Shown here: in pieces, positions 17,361-27,605 of the stretch
Layout of the letters: each line of letters begins with the position of its first letter
Position numbering within the stretch: position 1 is the first letter of the stretch
Origin: Marinicella algicola
GTDB taxonomy: Bacteria; Pseudomonadota; Gammaproteobacteria; Xanthomonadales; Marinicellaceae
Direction: 5' to 3'
Assembly (NCBI RefSeq): GCF_028401385.1
Contig: NZ_JAQOMR010000001.1
Coordinates: 1,800,501-1,864,500 of the forward strand
DNA: 64,000 bases
Notes under the pieces: generated by a model
Database searches by the model: none
What the model saw: only the letters and a program-made list of their open reading frames with translations
What the model was told of the DNA's origin: nothing
Position numbers and translations under genes: made by a program

Positions 17361-18736
17361 TTGCCTGACAATTTTCTTCACCAACGCGACAATATCGGGC
17401 TGGAGACTGAGTGGGATGCACTGCAGAGCAGTCTTTCTGGCTCACTCCGCAAACAACTGGCAATAATTGTGCGAGCCGAAGCGCCTTATTTGGTAAAGCG
17501 CTTTTACTCGATATTGCAGGACGATCAGGATTTGTCTGCGATGCTGCCGGACGCGGTCGTCAGAAACCGGCTGGTCCACACGCTGAAACAGTGGCTTCTT
17601 GATCTGTTTCCGGAAAATCGGTCTCCAGACTTTCTCGACATGATCGAAAAGCAGCTCCGCGTCGGGGCAGTCCATGCCCGCATAAATCTGCCTGTTCAGC
17701 ATGTTAACAGGGCTTGGCGCATGCTGGCTGAAGATCTTCAGATACGCATCCTGAATGCGGCGCCGCCGCCGGAAAACCTGCGAGTTATGCTGCGGGTCTC
17801 CGCATCCACACTCAACATAGCGTTCGAAGTCATGACAGCCGGCTACGCGCGGGAAACGACCCGTTCGGCGCGCAGCGAAGAGGCGTACCGCCTGTTCTCT
17901 CTGGGACAGAACCTGACACAGGAACGGGAAGCGCAGCGCGCCGCAATCGCTGAATGGACCCAGACGATTCTATTCTCCATAGCCGCCGATTACGGCACCG
18001 ACAACCGCACGCCTCTCTCGGATTCCGAGTTCGGACTGTGGGTGACACATCGCGGCGGAATCATCTTTGACGGGATGGCCGAACTCGAACAGGTAAAAAT
18101 GCAATCTCCGAAATCGACAGCCGCATTCTGCCCTCTCTCAAGCCCGGCCAGGGTATTGCTGGCGGACTGGCCCTTTTGCAGGCCAAGGTCAACGAGATCA
18201 AGTCACTGCTCGGCGAGTGCTTCAATAGCGCCACCCGGATCGAAGGCGGTCACGACCCGCAGACGCGCATGCTGAACAGGCGCTTCATGGATACCGTGCT
18301 TTCACGCGAAATCGGATACTCCAGAAAGATGCGCAGGAAGCTGACCGTCATGATGATCGACCTTGACCACTTCAAGCAGGTCAACGATCGCTTCGGTCAC
18401 GCTGGCGGCGATACCGTTCTTCAGAAGTGCGCAAAGCTCGTGCTCGACATGATCCGCATCGGCGACTTCGCCTTCCGCTATGGCGGAGAAGAATTCCTGA
18501 TCGCGCTCGTCGAAACCGGCAAGGAAGAAGCCATGACTTTGGCAGAACGCATCCGCATCGAGATCGCCCGAACCAGCATCGAAGTTTCTGATGGCGAAAA
18601 CATCAACATCACAGCCTCAATCGGCGTCGCCGAATTCAAAGGCCATCCAGACTATATGCAACTCGTGAAATCCGCCGACGCGGCATTGTATCAGGCAAAG
18701 CAGAACGGCCGGAACTGCCTCGTGGCAGCAGTTTGA
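17361..18736 (+). CDS. Globin-coupled diguanylate cyclase (DosC-like), one apparent frameshift near 18095
   Basis: The gene starts with TTG at 17361 after GGGAGCGG. Residues about 30-150 form a sensor-globin domain, with the probable haem ligand His105 in RVGAVHARINLPVQHVNRAW. A middle helical region carries EFGLWVTHRGGIIFDGMAEL. The C-terminal GGDEF domain has MIDLDHFKQVNDRFGHAGGD and the active site RYGGEEF. The inhibitory RxxD site (RIGD) lies five residues before it. One A seems to be missing in GTAAAAATGC, which moves the frame. The protein, about 458 residues, should make c-di-GMP in response to oxygen. A link to biofilm or T6SS control is only a guess. It stands alone downstream of mobile debris. 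Confidence 0.85.
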
Positions 18737-19475
18737 GCCCAGCTCCCCACAAAAGGGAATCTGCGGGAATGAAGAAGATCAGGAAAGCAGAACAGACGAG
18801 ATAAGTGGCTTTCGGCTTCTCAATTCGTCATTATGCCATTCACAGGAGCCACGATGACAATAAGGCCCCGCCGCAATCTTGAGCTCCGCCTTCGCAGCGA
18901 AAGTCGCCTTGGCAGTGATCTGGGGCGGAACGTCCAAGGTGCGTTAGCGTCACCGGGTCTGTCGCGGTCTGCCGTTCAAACTCCCGCCGGGACGTTACGT
19001 TCTCCGAGCCACTTCAGGCCGGCGATATTGCCCGTACGATCAAAGCCCACTCCCCAGCCATAAGCCGGTTGAATAACGAAGCTGACCGCGACTATGTTGC
19101 TTACGGCTGATTTCGTTCCAGGGCACCCGATCCTTCACATTCTTGGCAGACGTGTTGACCCAAAACACTTTGATATCGCCGAAACACTTTCAAAACAGGC
19201 TCTTATCAGCACAAGGCGTTTCGTCTCGAATACAGGGCCCTGAGGGTTTGTCCAGAAATCTTTGGAATCGGTCTCTCTCTATAAGAGTATATAGCTAATA
19301 TATATATGTAAGATTGTATCCATTCACCGCTCAGGCATCATGTTCCATGCCAACCGAGCGGCGCGTTCCCTGAGGGTTCACGAAGACGCTCCGGTATTTT
19401 GTATTCGCGGACAGGTCTGGAAAACCGGCAAGATCGCTGACCCTGTTTGCGAACCTCAAAGGAGGGAAACGGGAA
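18737..19475 (+). other. Intergenic stretch without a convincing gene
   Basis: No gene is supported in these 740 bp. An AT-rich patch with repeated TATA steps lies at about 19278-19315 and may hold the promoter of the following secreted-protein gene. A good ribosome binding site (AAAGGAGGGAAACGGG) lies at about 19456-19471 just ahead of the ATG at 19476. Confidence 0.5.
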
Positions 19476-22009
19476 ATGACGGACTACAAATCAAGACCTT
19501 TGCACAACGCGGACCAAAAGCCGTCGCGGCAAGTGCTGGCCAAATCCTCGGTATCGTTTTTGGCACTTTCTCTTCTGGCGAGCGTTTTCAACGTGGCCGA
19601 CGCGCGCGCTGACGAAGAGTGCGGGCCGGTTTCGCCGGACCAACCGAGAGCGACATGTCGGGACGCATTTTATCCCGGCATTACATATGGGGACGGCGGC
19701 ACCATTTTTCTCGAAAACACAAGCATGCATGTCGAAGGAGACATTACGGTCGGCGGCAGCCGTGCCACGCTACCTGCGCAACTGAATGCTCAGTCGTTCT
19801 CGACAATCCAGGGAAACATCAAGGCCACCGCACATTCCGGCCATTCAGATGTTCTTCTCTATAGCGGAAAGGTGGAGGGATCAGTATCTGCATCTTCCGA
19901 GGGTCCATTTTCACTCGGCGAAAAAGCGCCGTTGTCGCAATTGTCGGCGCATCGGTTGACGCTCGTGATAGCGGCGAGAAGGCAATCTCTCTATCTTCAG
20001 ACGACGTCCCACTCGATGTGATCGTCAGCCAGTACCGAAACGGTCAAAAACTGAAACCTGTCGTCATCGTGTCTCTCGATGCGGCCATTCAGGCGATTTC
20101 TCAAACAGGAAGCGTTCAGTTCCAAATGAACGGCGGGGAAATCCTATCCGACGCGACATCAGAAGCTACCGTTTACCTCGCGGCCAATGAAAGAGGTTCA
20201 GCCGCAAATTCGAAAATGATATTCACAATGACGGGCGGCACAATTGTCGGAGCGCACGAGGCCGTTCAACTCATAGGCGGTTTTGGCGCAGACGCTTCAA
20301 AGAACTCTCAAGTGATGGTTAACATTAACGAGACGACTGATACCGTATATATTGACGGGGCGTTTGATATGATCGGCGAAAACATCGATATTATCGTAGA
20401 CGGAGGAAACATCGCTTCGATTGAAGCGGACGTAAGACAGTCGCTGTCGGCGGTTTTTTCCGGAGGCACTTTTTCGGAAGCTCCGGTAGACGGCGCGCGC
20501 CTTGCGTTCACGCTGGACGAGAACAACTGTTTCGAACACGATAATCTTATCGGGAGCGTCCCTGGATGTCGGCGGGACAGGTGCGCCAGGTGTATTTATC
20601 AACAGCGGCGTGATCGATGAGGGAGCAAGCAATATTCACGCCACGGTCCTTATGAGCGCCGGTGCTATTACGCTCCCAGGCCAGCTTGCTTCCGCTCTCC
20701 TTCTTGGAGAACGCGGCACGGCCCGAAAACTGGACTTCACCATGACCGGTGGGGACATCAGCGGTGATGGTTTGGGTGCCTCGGGCCTCGTTTTCGATTC
20801 AAGATACAGGGACAAATACAACATCGATCTAAGCGGCGGAAAGATCGGTCTCAAAGACGGCCCTGCTGTATTGATCAAGAACTCTGAAGACGCATCAGAG
20901 GTTCAGGCCACACTCACCATTGGCGAAGACGTTGTGGTGAGTTCTCCAAGAGGCAATAACGTCTTTCAAAGCAATCTGGACTGGTCCGATTCCTCGATTA
21001 CCATTACCAGCGCCGGTAGCGTAGTCGGAAATGCGACCCTGGGGGTGGATCGTCATCAATTTCGCTTACAGGCGGCAGTTTCAAAGGGTCCATTTCTGGG
21101 GATTACGACGAATTACATGGAGTTTCGTCCGATATCTCCAACCCGGGGCCGGACCAGTTCAGTTGGAGTGGCGGTACGTTTGCCGGAGACTTCTATGGGC
21201 AGGGCGGAGAAGACAGCGCCACGCTCAAAGGCGTATCCCCAGACAAGCTTGGCAAACAGCTATCGATTTTCGATGGCGGCCCTGACTATGATGTTTTTGT
21301 GGCCACGGATTCATCAGCGGTCATCATCACCAGCCCTTCATACGCTGAAAGCAGCACCAATCCGATTATCTATGCAAGTAACTGGGAAGAAATCACCATT
21401 AACGGACAATCAAGCGCCACGCTCGTCGGAACCGGTCTCGCTATTGAGGGATACCAGCCTGAAGATAGCGGCAATTTGTTTAATCCGGCTTACGGCGACC
21501 TGGTGATTTCTGAAAACAGCAAGGCAATCGTGAAGGCTTCACAGGGTGACTTCACTCTGTCCGGCAACCTGCATATTACGGATTCAGAGAGCAGTTTTGA
21601 AACAGGAGATGCCCGCACAACTATCCAGGGTCACATTGTCAACAACGGCTTGATAGACTTGCGCGGCAACGGCACGGAAAGCAGCCTGTCAATCGAGACA
21701 GGTTCAGAAATGGCGGCGTATACCGGTATTGGAGGCACGATTAAACTGGACGTAAACATGGCTGACGGTACGCACGACACGATCAGATTCAATGGCAAAG
21801 TCGCTGGGAATACCAGGCTGGTCATCAACGCTGAAGGCGAACCTCGTTCAACAACCGATGGCCTTCTGCTCATTGAGGCACCTGCGGGTTCGCCGTCGAA
21901 TGCCTTCACCGGCTCACTGACCTTCGGCGAACGAAAATACGAGATCATATATCGCGACAGAAGCAGTGAAGGTGCAGCAAACGGCTATTATCTTATGTCT
22001 GTATCGTGA
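19476..22009 (+). pseudogene. Autotransporter-like passenger protein without beta-barrel, several frameshifts
   Basis: The gene begins MTDYKSRPLHNADQKPSRQV with an extended signal peptide ending in ARADEECG. It continues in at least three further frames (20018-20620, 20502-21506, 21299-22009). The translated parts contain repeated beta-helix-like motifs, for example MTGGTIVGAHEAVQLIGG, MTGGDISGDGLGASGLVF and TFTLSGNLHI-type units. These are typical of pertactin-like autotransporter passengers. The last frame ends with YEIIYRDRSSEGAANGYYL and a stop, where autotransporters normally continue into the autochaperone and barrel. No barrel is present before the integrase fragment at 22168. Either the barrel was lost or export differs. 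The first 545 bases are the best-supported coding part. Confidence 0.65.
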
Positions 22010-22167
22010 CCTAGAGACTGGAAACGACAGCTTCCGGCTCAAAGCCTGCTCCGCCGCCGAGAGGAGAAAAGCCTACCGCTTGATCAAAACCCGATCAGCA
22101 AACAATACTCAAAGGTGGCTCACTTCTCGGCGGAAAACCGGCTCAGTTCTGGGGAGAAATCCACATG

Positions 22168-22207
22168 GCCGCTTTTAGGAACAAGAACAGAACGTGAATT
22201 GGAAACA
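22168..22207 (+). repeat. 40-bp direct repeat: 3' end of the integrase gene (copy at 40833-40872)
   Basis: GGCCGCTTTTAGGAACAAGAA and the following bases to GAATTGGAAACA match 40833-40872 with one mismatch. There they encode the last residues of the tyrosine integrase (AAFRNKNRT then stop) plus 9 bases beyond the stop. The fragment here is isolated. It marks a breakpoint between the autotransporter remnant and the LysR-controlled cluster. The rest of 22010-22330 has no recognisable gene. Confidence 0.85.
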
Positions 22208-22387
22208 TAAGTCAGAACACTTTGGGTAGGCGTCTCGGTTACAATTTGACTTGCGCATCCGCAAAAATGCCCCTCCCCCGCCTCCCGTGAAGCCGAAGGT
22301 CAAGCCAAAATCACGCTCCTACACCCACCGTTTAGCTGTCTTGCTTTGTTGACCCAGAAGCCAGGTCCGCCTCTTGCTGAAGAGAAG

Positions 22388-23251
22388 CTATACAGGACTG
22401 CACGACACGGGAGGGGTAAGGTCGCTGGGCCTTATCAGCAATGTCCGAAACCAGACCTTGGGATTGAATGGTCGCAAAATCAAACCTTTACCTAGGAAAA
22501 GCTCAGCCGATACTGGATTTACAACGCCACAACCAAGGCCGGCCTGAACCATCGCGCATATCGTGTTGGCGAAGGGCGTCTCAAGCACAATGCGTGGCCG
22601 TATTCCGCGTTCAGACAGCATCTCATCGAGGTGTTGCCGCGTTGTATCCTCGGGAGAAAGCGCGATGAAGGGCAGGTCGTGGAGATCTTCTTGCTCGATC
22701 TCACTTCGTTTCGTCAGCGGATGACCTTCCGGTATCGCAAGAGCACCGGGAAAGGCTGCGAAAAGCCGGGATTCAACGCCCGTTACATCGATTTCATCAG
22801 CAGCAAGACCGAGGTCAAAGCGTCCTGACTGCACAAGGTCTTTTACCGTCGAAGACATCCGGGCCTGAAGTGTGATCGAAACATCCGGATAGATCATTCT
22901 GAACCGCGCCAATGCGCGTGGTACAATGTTGGTCGAAAGAGCGGAAAGAGTTGCAATTCGGATCTGCCCAGATCCGAAGTCACGAATGCGAGAAGCCGCG
23001 CTACGCAGTCTTGAGAGCGCAGCAAACGAATCCTCGACCTCTCGCAGATAGAGCTGCGCTTCAGCGGTCGGCAGCAAACGCTTGCGTGTCCGATGAAACA
23101 AAGCAAACCCAAGTTCTCTTTCAAGATCCTGCAGGGCTTTCGAAACGCCGGGCTGTGAAATGTGAAGAATCTCGGCGGCGCGCTGCGTCGTGCCGTTCAG
23201 CATGACTGCCCGAAATATCTCGACCTGCCTTAAATTCAAAGGGGTTTTCAC
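22388..23251 (-). CDS. LysR-family transcriptional regulator
   Basis: The start is GTG at 23251. Residues about 6-65 form the LysR winged helix-turn-helix (LRQVEIFRAVMLNGTTQRAA, ILHISQPGVSKALQDLERELG). The rest is the periplasmic-binding-protein-like effector domain (GQIRIATLSALSTNIVPRAL, FDLGLAADEIDVTGVES). The stop at 22388 may be premature. One extra C near 22422 would extend the protein to a stop at 22332. It is divergent from the PLP lyase and transporter genes with a LysR-type palindrome between them. By the usual logic of the family it should control that cluster and respond to its substrate. Confidence 0.9.
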   Translation of the reverse strand: MKTPLNLRQVEIFRAVMLNGTTQRAAEILHISQPGVSKALQDLERELGFALFHRTRKRLLPTAEAQLYLREVEDSFAALSRLRSAASRIRDFGSGQIRIATLSALSTNIVPRALARFRMIYPDVSITLQARMSSTVKDLVQSGRFDLGLAADEIDVTGVESRLFAAFPGALAIPEGHPLTKRSEIEQEDLHDLPFIALSPEDTTRQHLDEMLSERGIRPRIVLETPFANTICAMVQAGLGCGVVNPVSAELFLGKGLILRPFNPKVWFRTLLIRPSDLTPPVSCSPV

Positions 23252-23253
23252 TG

Positions 23254-23274
23254 TTATATAACCTAAAGATATAA
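23254..23274. promoter_or_regulatory. LysR-type operator (TTATAT-N9-ATATAA)
   Basis: A perfect 6-bp inverted repeat with a 9-bp spacer (TTATATAACCTAAAGATATAA) lies two bases upstream of the regulator's GTG and about 155 bp upstream of the divergent lyase gene. It fits the T-N11-A form of LysR binding sites. Its place over the regulator start suggests autorepression. Confidence 0.6.
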
Positions 23275-23429
23275 ACTTCCGGAAAATATGTATTTGTCAG
23301 AATAAGCATCGATTGTCTATCAAGTCTTCATCGTGCGATCGCCGTTTCGGACGCTGCCATTGGGCTTTTCAAAAGAAGGAGCCGTTCGGAGAAGTTCGAC
23401 AAGGCTTCGGTGGAATGGAGACATACGCT

Positions 23430-24632
23430 ATGAAAGACACGACGAAATGCGTTGTGACACCCGAGCCTGAAATGCAGGGATTTCGTTCGCTTGCGCCTGC
23501 CACCTATCGGGCCTCGACGATCGTGTTTTCAGATGCCAACGCGTATGCGACCCGGGCCGAGCGCGGTATCGATGGCTACGCCTACGGGCTCTACGGAACT
23601 CCCACTACACGTATGCTTGCCGACAAGCTCGCCGATCTTGCAGGCGCGCGACGCGCCCTTCTTGCCCCCTCCGGTCAGGGAGCCAACGCAATTGCGGCGA
23701 TGGCGGTCATCAGGGCCGGTGACCATGTGCTGATCAGCGACAGCGCCTATCCGGCCATGCGTTCACTAGCCGATGTCGACATGACCCGATCAGGCGTCGC
23801 CGTCGAATACTATGACCCGATGTCGCTGGAAGACCTCAAGGCTCGCATGAAGCACAATACCCGCCTGGTATGGTGCGAGATCGCCCGGATCCAGCACCAT
23901 GGAGGTGCAGGACCTCCCCGCCATCGCCGAAATCGCCCATGCCGCCGGCGCACTGGTCGGCTGCGACAATACCTGGGCGACTGCGCTTCTCCTGAAAGCG
24001 CATGCCCTGGGGGTGGATATCGTAACCGAAGCTTTGACCAAATATGCCGGCGGTCACTCTGACCTGCTGATGGGCGCGATGACCTTCTCGGACGAAGGCG
24101 TCGCCAATGAAGTGCGTGCCTACATGGGACGCATGGGCATCGGCGTCTCCCCGATGATGCAACACTCGCTTTGCGTGGTATGGAGACGATGGCACTGCGG
24201 ATCGATCACGTTTCTAAGGGAGCGAAACGGTTGACTGAATGCCTGACGAAAAGTGCGGTCGTTGAAGCCGTTCTTTGGCCACCGCTTCCGGAAAGCCCCG
24301 GTCATGCCTTATGGAAACGCGACTTTCTCGGAGCGTCGGGCGTCTTCAGCGTACTTCTGGCCAAGGGTTTTTCAGCCAACCTCGATTCAGCGCTGAACGC
24401 GCTCGAGACGTTCGTCATCGGCGCCTCATGGGGCGGAACACGCAGCCTCGTCGCTCCGATGTCAATCAAAGCACTGCGCAAAGCCGTTCCCTGGGATCGG
24501 GAAGACCTTATCATCCGCTTCAGCGTCGGACTTGAAGACATCGAAGAGCTCGAAGCAGATATCCAGGCATTTCTGTCTGCACTTTGCGGGCAGCAAGAGA
24601 ATAAGACTGCGACGAAAACAAACGCGGCTTAA
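23430..24632 (+). CDS. PLP-dependent cystathionine beta-lyase / transsulfuration-family enzyme, two frameshifts
   Basis: The Cys/Met metabolism PLP enzyme family is clear: FRSLAPATYRASTIVF, GYAYGLYGTPTTRMLADKLA, ALLAPSGQGANAIAAMAVI, then CDNTWATALLLKAHALGVDI and the Schiff-base lysine in EALTKYAGGHSDLLMGAM. The C-terminal part is GASGVFSVLLAKGFSANLDS. One extra base near 23881 and one missing base near 24170 split the gene over three frames. The whole spans about 400 residues, the family norm. Such enzymes cleave the C-S bond of cystathionine or cysteine conjugates. The next genes import and deacylate an amino-acid derivative, so an N-acyl cysteine conjugate is a possible substrate. Confidence 0.85.
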
Positions 24633-24671
24633 CGGACTTACGTCCGCAACCAACCAGAGAGGTTCGAACCA

Positions 24672-25531
24672 ATGTTCAACACAAAGAAAATCATGGCGGC
24701 GGTTGTCGCTGCCCTCATGCTTCAGGCGCCCGCCACCATTGCCGCTGATACGCTTCAGGATCGCATTGACGACGGCACCGTTACGATCGGCATTCACAAT
24801 CGCGCGCCATGGGGCTTCCGCACCGAAAGCGGTGACGTTGCCGGCTTTCATCCCGACCTCGTGAGAGAGGCATTGGAACCACTGGGCATCACCGACATCG
24901 ATTTCGTGGTCACCGAATTCGGGGCTTTGATCCCCGGCCTGCAAGCCCATCGCTTCGACATGATCGCGTCGGGCATTGCAATTACGTCAGAGCGCTGCAA
25001 ACAGGTCATTTTTTCCGAACCCGATCTCTCTGTCGTTGACGCCGTTATCGTCAAGAAAGGCAACCCGAAGAACATTCACTCGTTCGCAGATATAGCCGAA
25101 GGCGATTTCACGCTTGCCGGTGGTCGCGGTACGCTCAATACATCCACGCGCTTTCCGGCGGCGTGCCAGAAGACCAGATGATGCTGTTTCCCAGCGGCAG
25201 CGAAACAATTTCGGCCGTTCTTGCCGGCCGGGCCGATGGCAGCGTGATGTCTGCGCCCACGGCGATGATGATGCTCAAGGATCCGAAGCTTGCAGACCTC
25301 GAACGCGCTGCCCCGTTCACTGGCGTCATGCGCGCCGATGGAACGCCCGACGCAATGGCGACCGCAATTGCATTCCGGCCCGGCGACGAGGAACTTCGCG
25401 ACGCCTACAACGCCCGTCTCGCCGAAATGAAGACCGACGGGACGGTAGCCGAAATCATGACGCGCTACGGTTTCTCGGAGGATGACACTGCACCGGAACG
25501 GACCACGGCTTCAATGTGCGCCGGTGAATGA
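24672..25531 (+). CDS. Amino-acid ABC transporter substrate-binding protein, EhuB-like (one frameshift near 25136)
   Basis: A signal peptide covers residues 1-24 (MAAVVAALMLQAPATIAAD). The family-3 solute-binding fold follows: GIHNRAPWGFRTESGDVAGF, FDMIASGIAITSERCKQVIF and LAGGRGTLN. After one missing base it continues GGVPEDQMMLFPSGSETISA and IAFRPGDEELRDAYNARLAE. These strings are close to what I know of EhuB, the ectoine/hydroxyectoine binding protein of rhizobia. The true ligand may differ, since the rest of the ectoine catabolic genes is absent. It is periplasmic and lies 39 bp after the lyase gene, probably in one operon. Confidence 0.85.
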
Positions 25532-25541
25532 GGGTTAGGGC

Positions 25542-26216
25542 GTGAGTTTTCCCGAAATCTTCCTCGGCATTCTTGAGGGTATGGGCGTGACCTTGACGGT
25601 CACGCTCTTCGGCCTCTGCTTTGCCATCCCCTTCGCGCTCATTGCCGGCGTTCTGCAGCAATTCCTCAGTGGATGGCCGAGGGCAATTGTCACCTTCATC
25701 ATCGAGTTCTGGCGGTCGACACCCGTTCTGGTTCTGATGTTCATGTTTTACTATTCGCTGCCTGTGGCCGGCATCTATTTTTCAGCCACCACTGTTGCAG
25801 CGATGACACTTGGCCTGCACATCGGCGCATATGGCAGCCAGTCAGTGCGCGCCGCACTGCAGGCGCTCGACCGCGGACAGGTGGAGGCAGGCCTTGCGCT
25901 CGGTCTCACCCGGCCCGTGGTTCTTTGGAAGATCGAACTACCACAGATGGTAGCAGCGATGCTGCCAACCTTCGTCAATCAGTTCATTCAGCTTGTTAAG
26001 GGAACCGCGCTCGTCGCGCTTATCACAATGAACGACATGACCCATCGCGCCAAGGAGATCAGCCAGATCACCTTCGATCCTCCGGCCATTTATTCGGCTC
26101 TTCTGCTTGCCTATTTCATGCTTCTTTACCCAACGACGATCTTCGGACGCTGGCTTGAACGAACTGTCGGCCGCCGGACCGGCCGGACGACGGAGGGCCG
26201 CGCCGGTGACGTTTGA
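25542..26216 (+). CDS. Amino-acid ABC transporter permease, EhuC-like
   Basis: GTG start at 25542 after GAGGGTTAGG. The 224-residue protein has the HisM/polar amino acid permease fold with about five membrane spans. It carries the EAA-type loop QVEAGLALGLTRPVVLWKIE. The segment IEFWRSTPVLVLMFMFYYSL is typical of the family. It pairs with the next permease as a heterodimer and ends in a GC-rich Arg tail. Stop and next start overlap by 11 bases. Confidence 0.9.
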   Translation: MSFPEIFLGILEGMGVTLTVTLFGLCFAIPFALIAGVLQQFLSGWPRAIVTFIIEFWRSTPVLVLMFMFYYSLPVAGIYFSATTVAAMTLGLHIGAYGSQSVRAALQALDRGQVEAGLALGLTRPVVLWKIELPQMVAAMLPTFVNQFIQLVKGTALVALITMNDMTHRAKEISQITFDPPAIYSALLLAYFMLLYPTTIFGRWLERTVGRRTGRTTEGRAGDV

Positions 26217-26865
26217 CATTCCCTTTCTTCTCAAGGTTCTCGCAACAATCGCCAAGGCCATGCCGCTAACGCTCGCGATCGCCCTGGTCGCCTGCGTCGG
26301 CTCATCGCTACTGGGCTTCACCTTCGAAATAATGCGTCGCTCAAACCGGTTCCTCGGGTATGTGATGCGTTTCCTCATCGACTTCATTCGGTCCACGCCA
26401 GTGCTGGTGCAGATTTATTTCCTCTATTATGTGCTGCCATATTACAGCGTCGTACTGCCTGGTATTGTCATCGGAGGCCTGGCGCTCAGCATCTACTATT
26501 CAGGATATCTTGCCGAGGTTTTCAAGGCCGGCATCGATACCGTACCGATCGGTCAGTCTGAGGCTGCGCTGGCACTTGGTCTGACTCCGCTTACCGTCAC
26601 GTTCAGGGTTATAGCCCCGCAGATGCTGCGCAATATCGCCGCGCCGATGGGCAACTACTTCATCTCTATCCTGAAATCGACACCATATCTCGCGGTCATC
26701 GGTGTTGCGGAGATGATGGGCACGACACTCGAAATAGCGTCCCAAACATTCCGCTACGCCGAGCCAATGGTTATTCTCGGTATCGTCTTTTTCGCGCTTG
26801 CCTCGCTGATGGCCCTGTTCGTCCGCCATCTCGAGACGCGTCTTCTGCAATCGACAAAACGTTAG
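26206..26865 (+). CDS. Amino-acid ABC transporter permease, EhuD-like
   Basis: The best start is GTG at 26206, overlapping the previous gene. An upstream ATG at 26107 would lie deep inside that gene. The 219-residue permease has the segments [20 protein letters not shown] and [20 protein letters not shown] (the EAA loop that contacts the ATPase), then [20 protein letters not shown]. It forms the second membrane subunit of the transporter. Confidence 0.9.
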   Translation: MTFDIPFLLKVLATIAKAMPLTLAIALVACVGSSLLGFTFEIMRRSNRFLGYVMRFLIDFIRSTPVLVQIYFLYYVLPYYSVVLPGIVIGGLALSIYYSGYLAEVFKAGIDTVPIGQSEAALALGLTPLTVTFRVIAPQMLRNIAAPMGNYFISILKSTPYLAVIGVAEMMGTTLEIASQTFRYAEPMVILGIVFFALASLMALFVRHLETRLLQSTKR

Positions 26866-26874
26866 GAGCGCAAG

Positions 26875-27598
26875 ATGGAATCCCCGTCATCTCCATTCGC
26901 AACCTCAATAAGTGGTATGGCCATTTCCATGTTCTGAAGGATATCAACCTCGAGGTTGGGCGCGGTGAGCAGGTGGTTGTCTGTGGTCCATCAGGCTCGG
27001 GCAAATCGACTTTGATCCGCTGTATAAACCGGCTTGAAGAATACCAGAAGGGCACGATCCGGTTGGAGGGTGTTGATGAGGCAACCAGCCTGCCAAAACT
27101 TCGACGAAATGTCGGCATGGTGTTTCAGCAATTCAACCTGTTTCCGCATCTGACGGTACTGGGCAACTGCACACTCGCGCTTACACAGGCGCGCGGCATG
27201 GCAAAGGGCGAATCCGAGGAGCTTGCCTTGTCACTGCTTGAGCGCGTGCATATCCGCGAACAGGCGATGAAATATCCGGCCCAGCTTTCCGGCGGCCAGC
27301 AGCAACGCGTGGCGATCGCGCGGTCGCTCTGCATGGCGCCGAAAGCGATGCTGTTCGATGAACCCACATCGGCGCTCGACCCCGAGATGATCAAGGAAGT
27401 ACTCGATGTGATGGCGAACCTTGCAGCTGACGGCATGACGATGATCTGCGTCACCCATGAAATGGGCTTCGCCCGTAGAGTTGCAGACCGGGTCATCTTT
27501 ATGGACGGCGGAAATATCGTTGAGACGGCCTCCCTGAGAAATTCTTCAAAGAACCGGAAAGTCCGCGAACACGGGCTTTTCTCGAAAAGATCCTGTGA
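26875..27598 (+). CDS. Amino-acid ABC transporter ATP-binding protein, EhuA-like (indels at both ends)
   Basis: Walker A ([18 protein letters not shown]), signature [19 protein letters not shown] and Walker B ([15 protein letters not shown]) are intact. ATG at 26875 is out of frame with [12 protein letters not shown]. One base is missing between 26877 and 26886. At the 3' end, TCCCTGAG needs one more C. The protein would then finish [20 protein letters not shown] at 27598. Without that base the frame runs on into the deacylase and simulates a fusion of 546 residues. Confidence 0.9.
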
Positions 27599-27605
27599 GG
27601 CTGTG

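Noticed and set aside
16948..17466. 172-residue plus-strand open frame as one gene
   Set aside because: Only its middle (KCLPKVALGDI to DSLWAL) matches PrtN. The beginning is IS66 flank in a wrong frame and the end overlaps the cyclase start, so it was replaced by the PrtN-like remnant.
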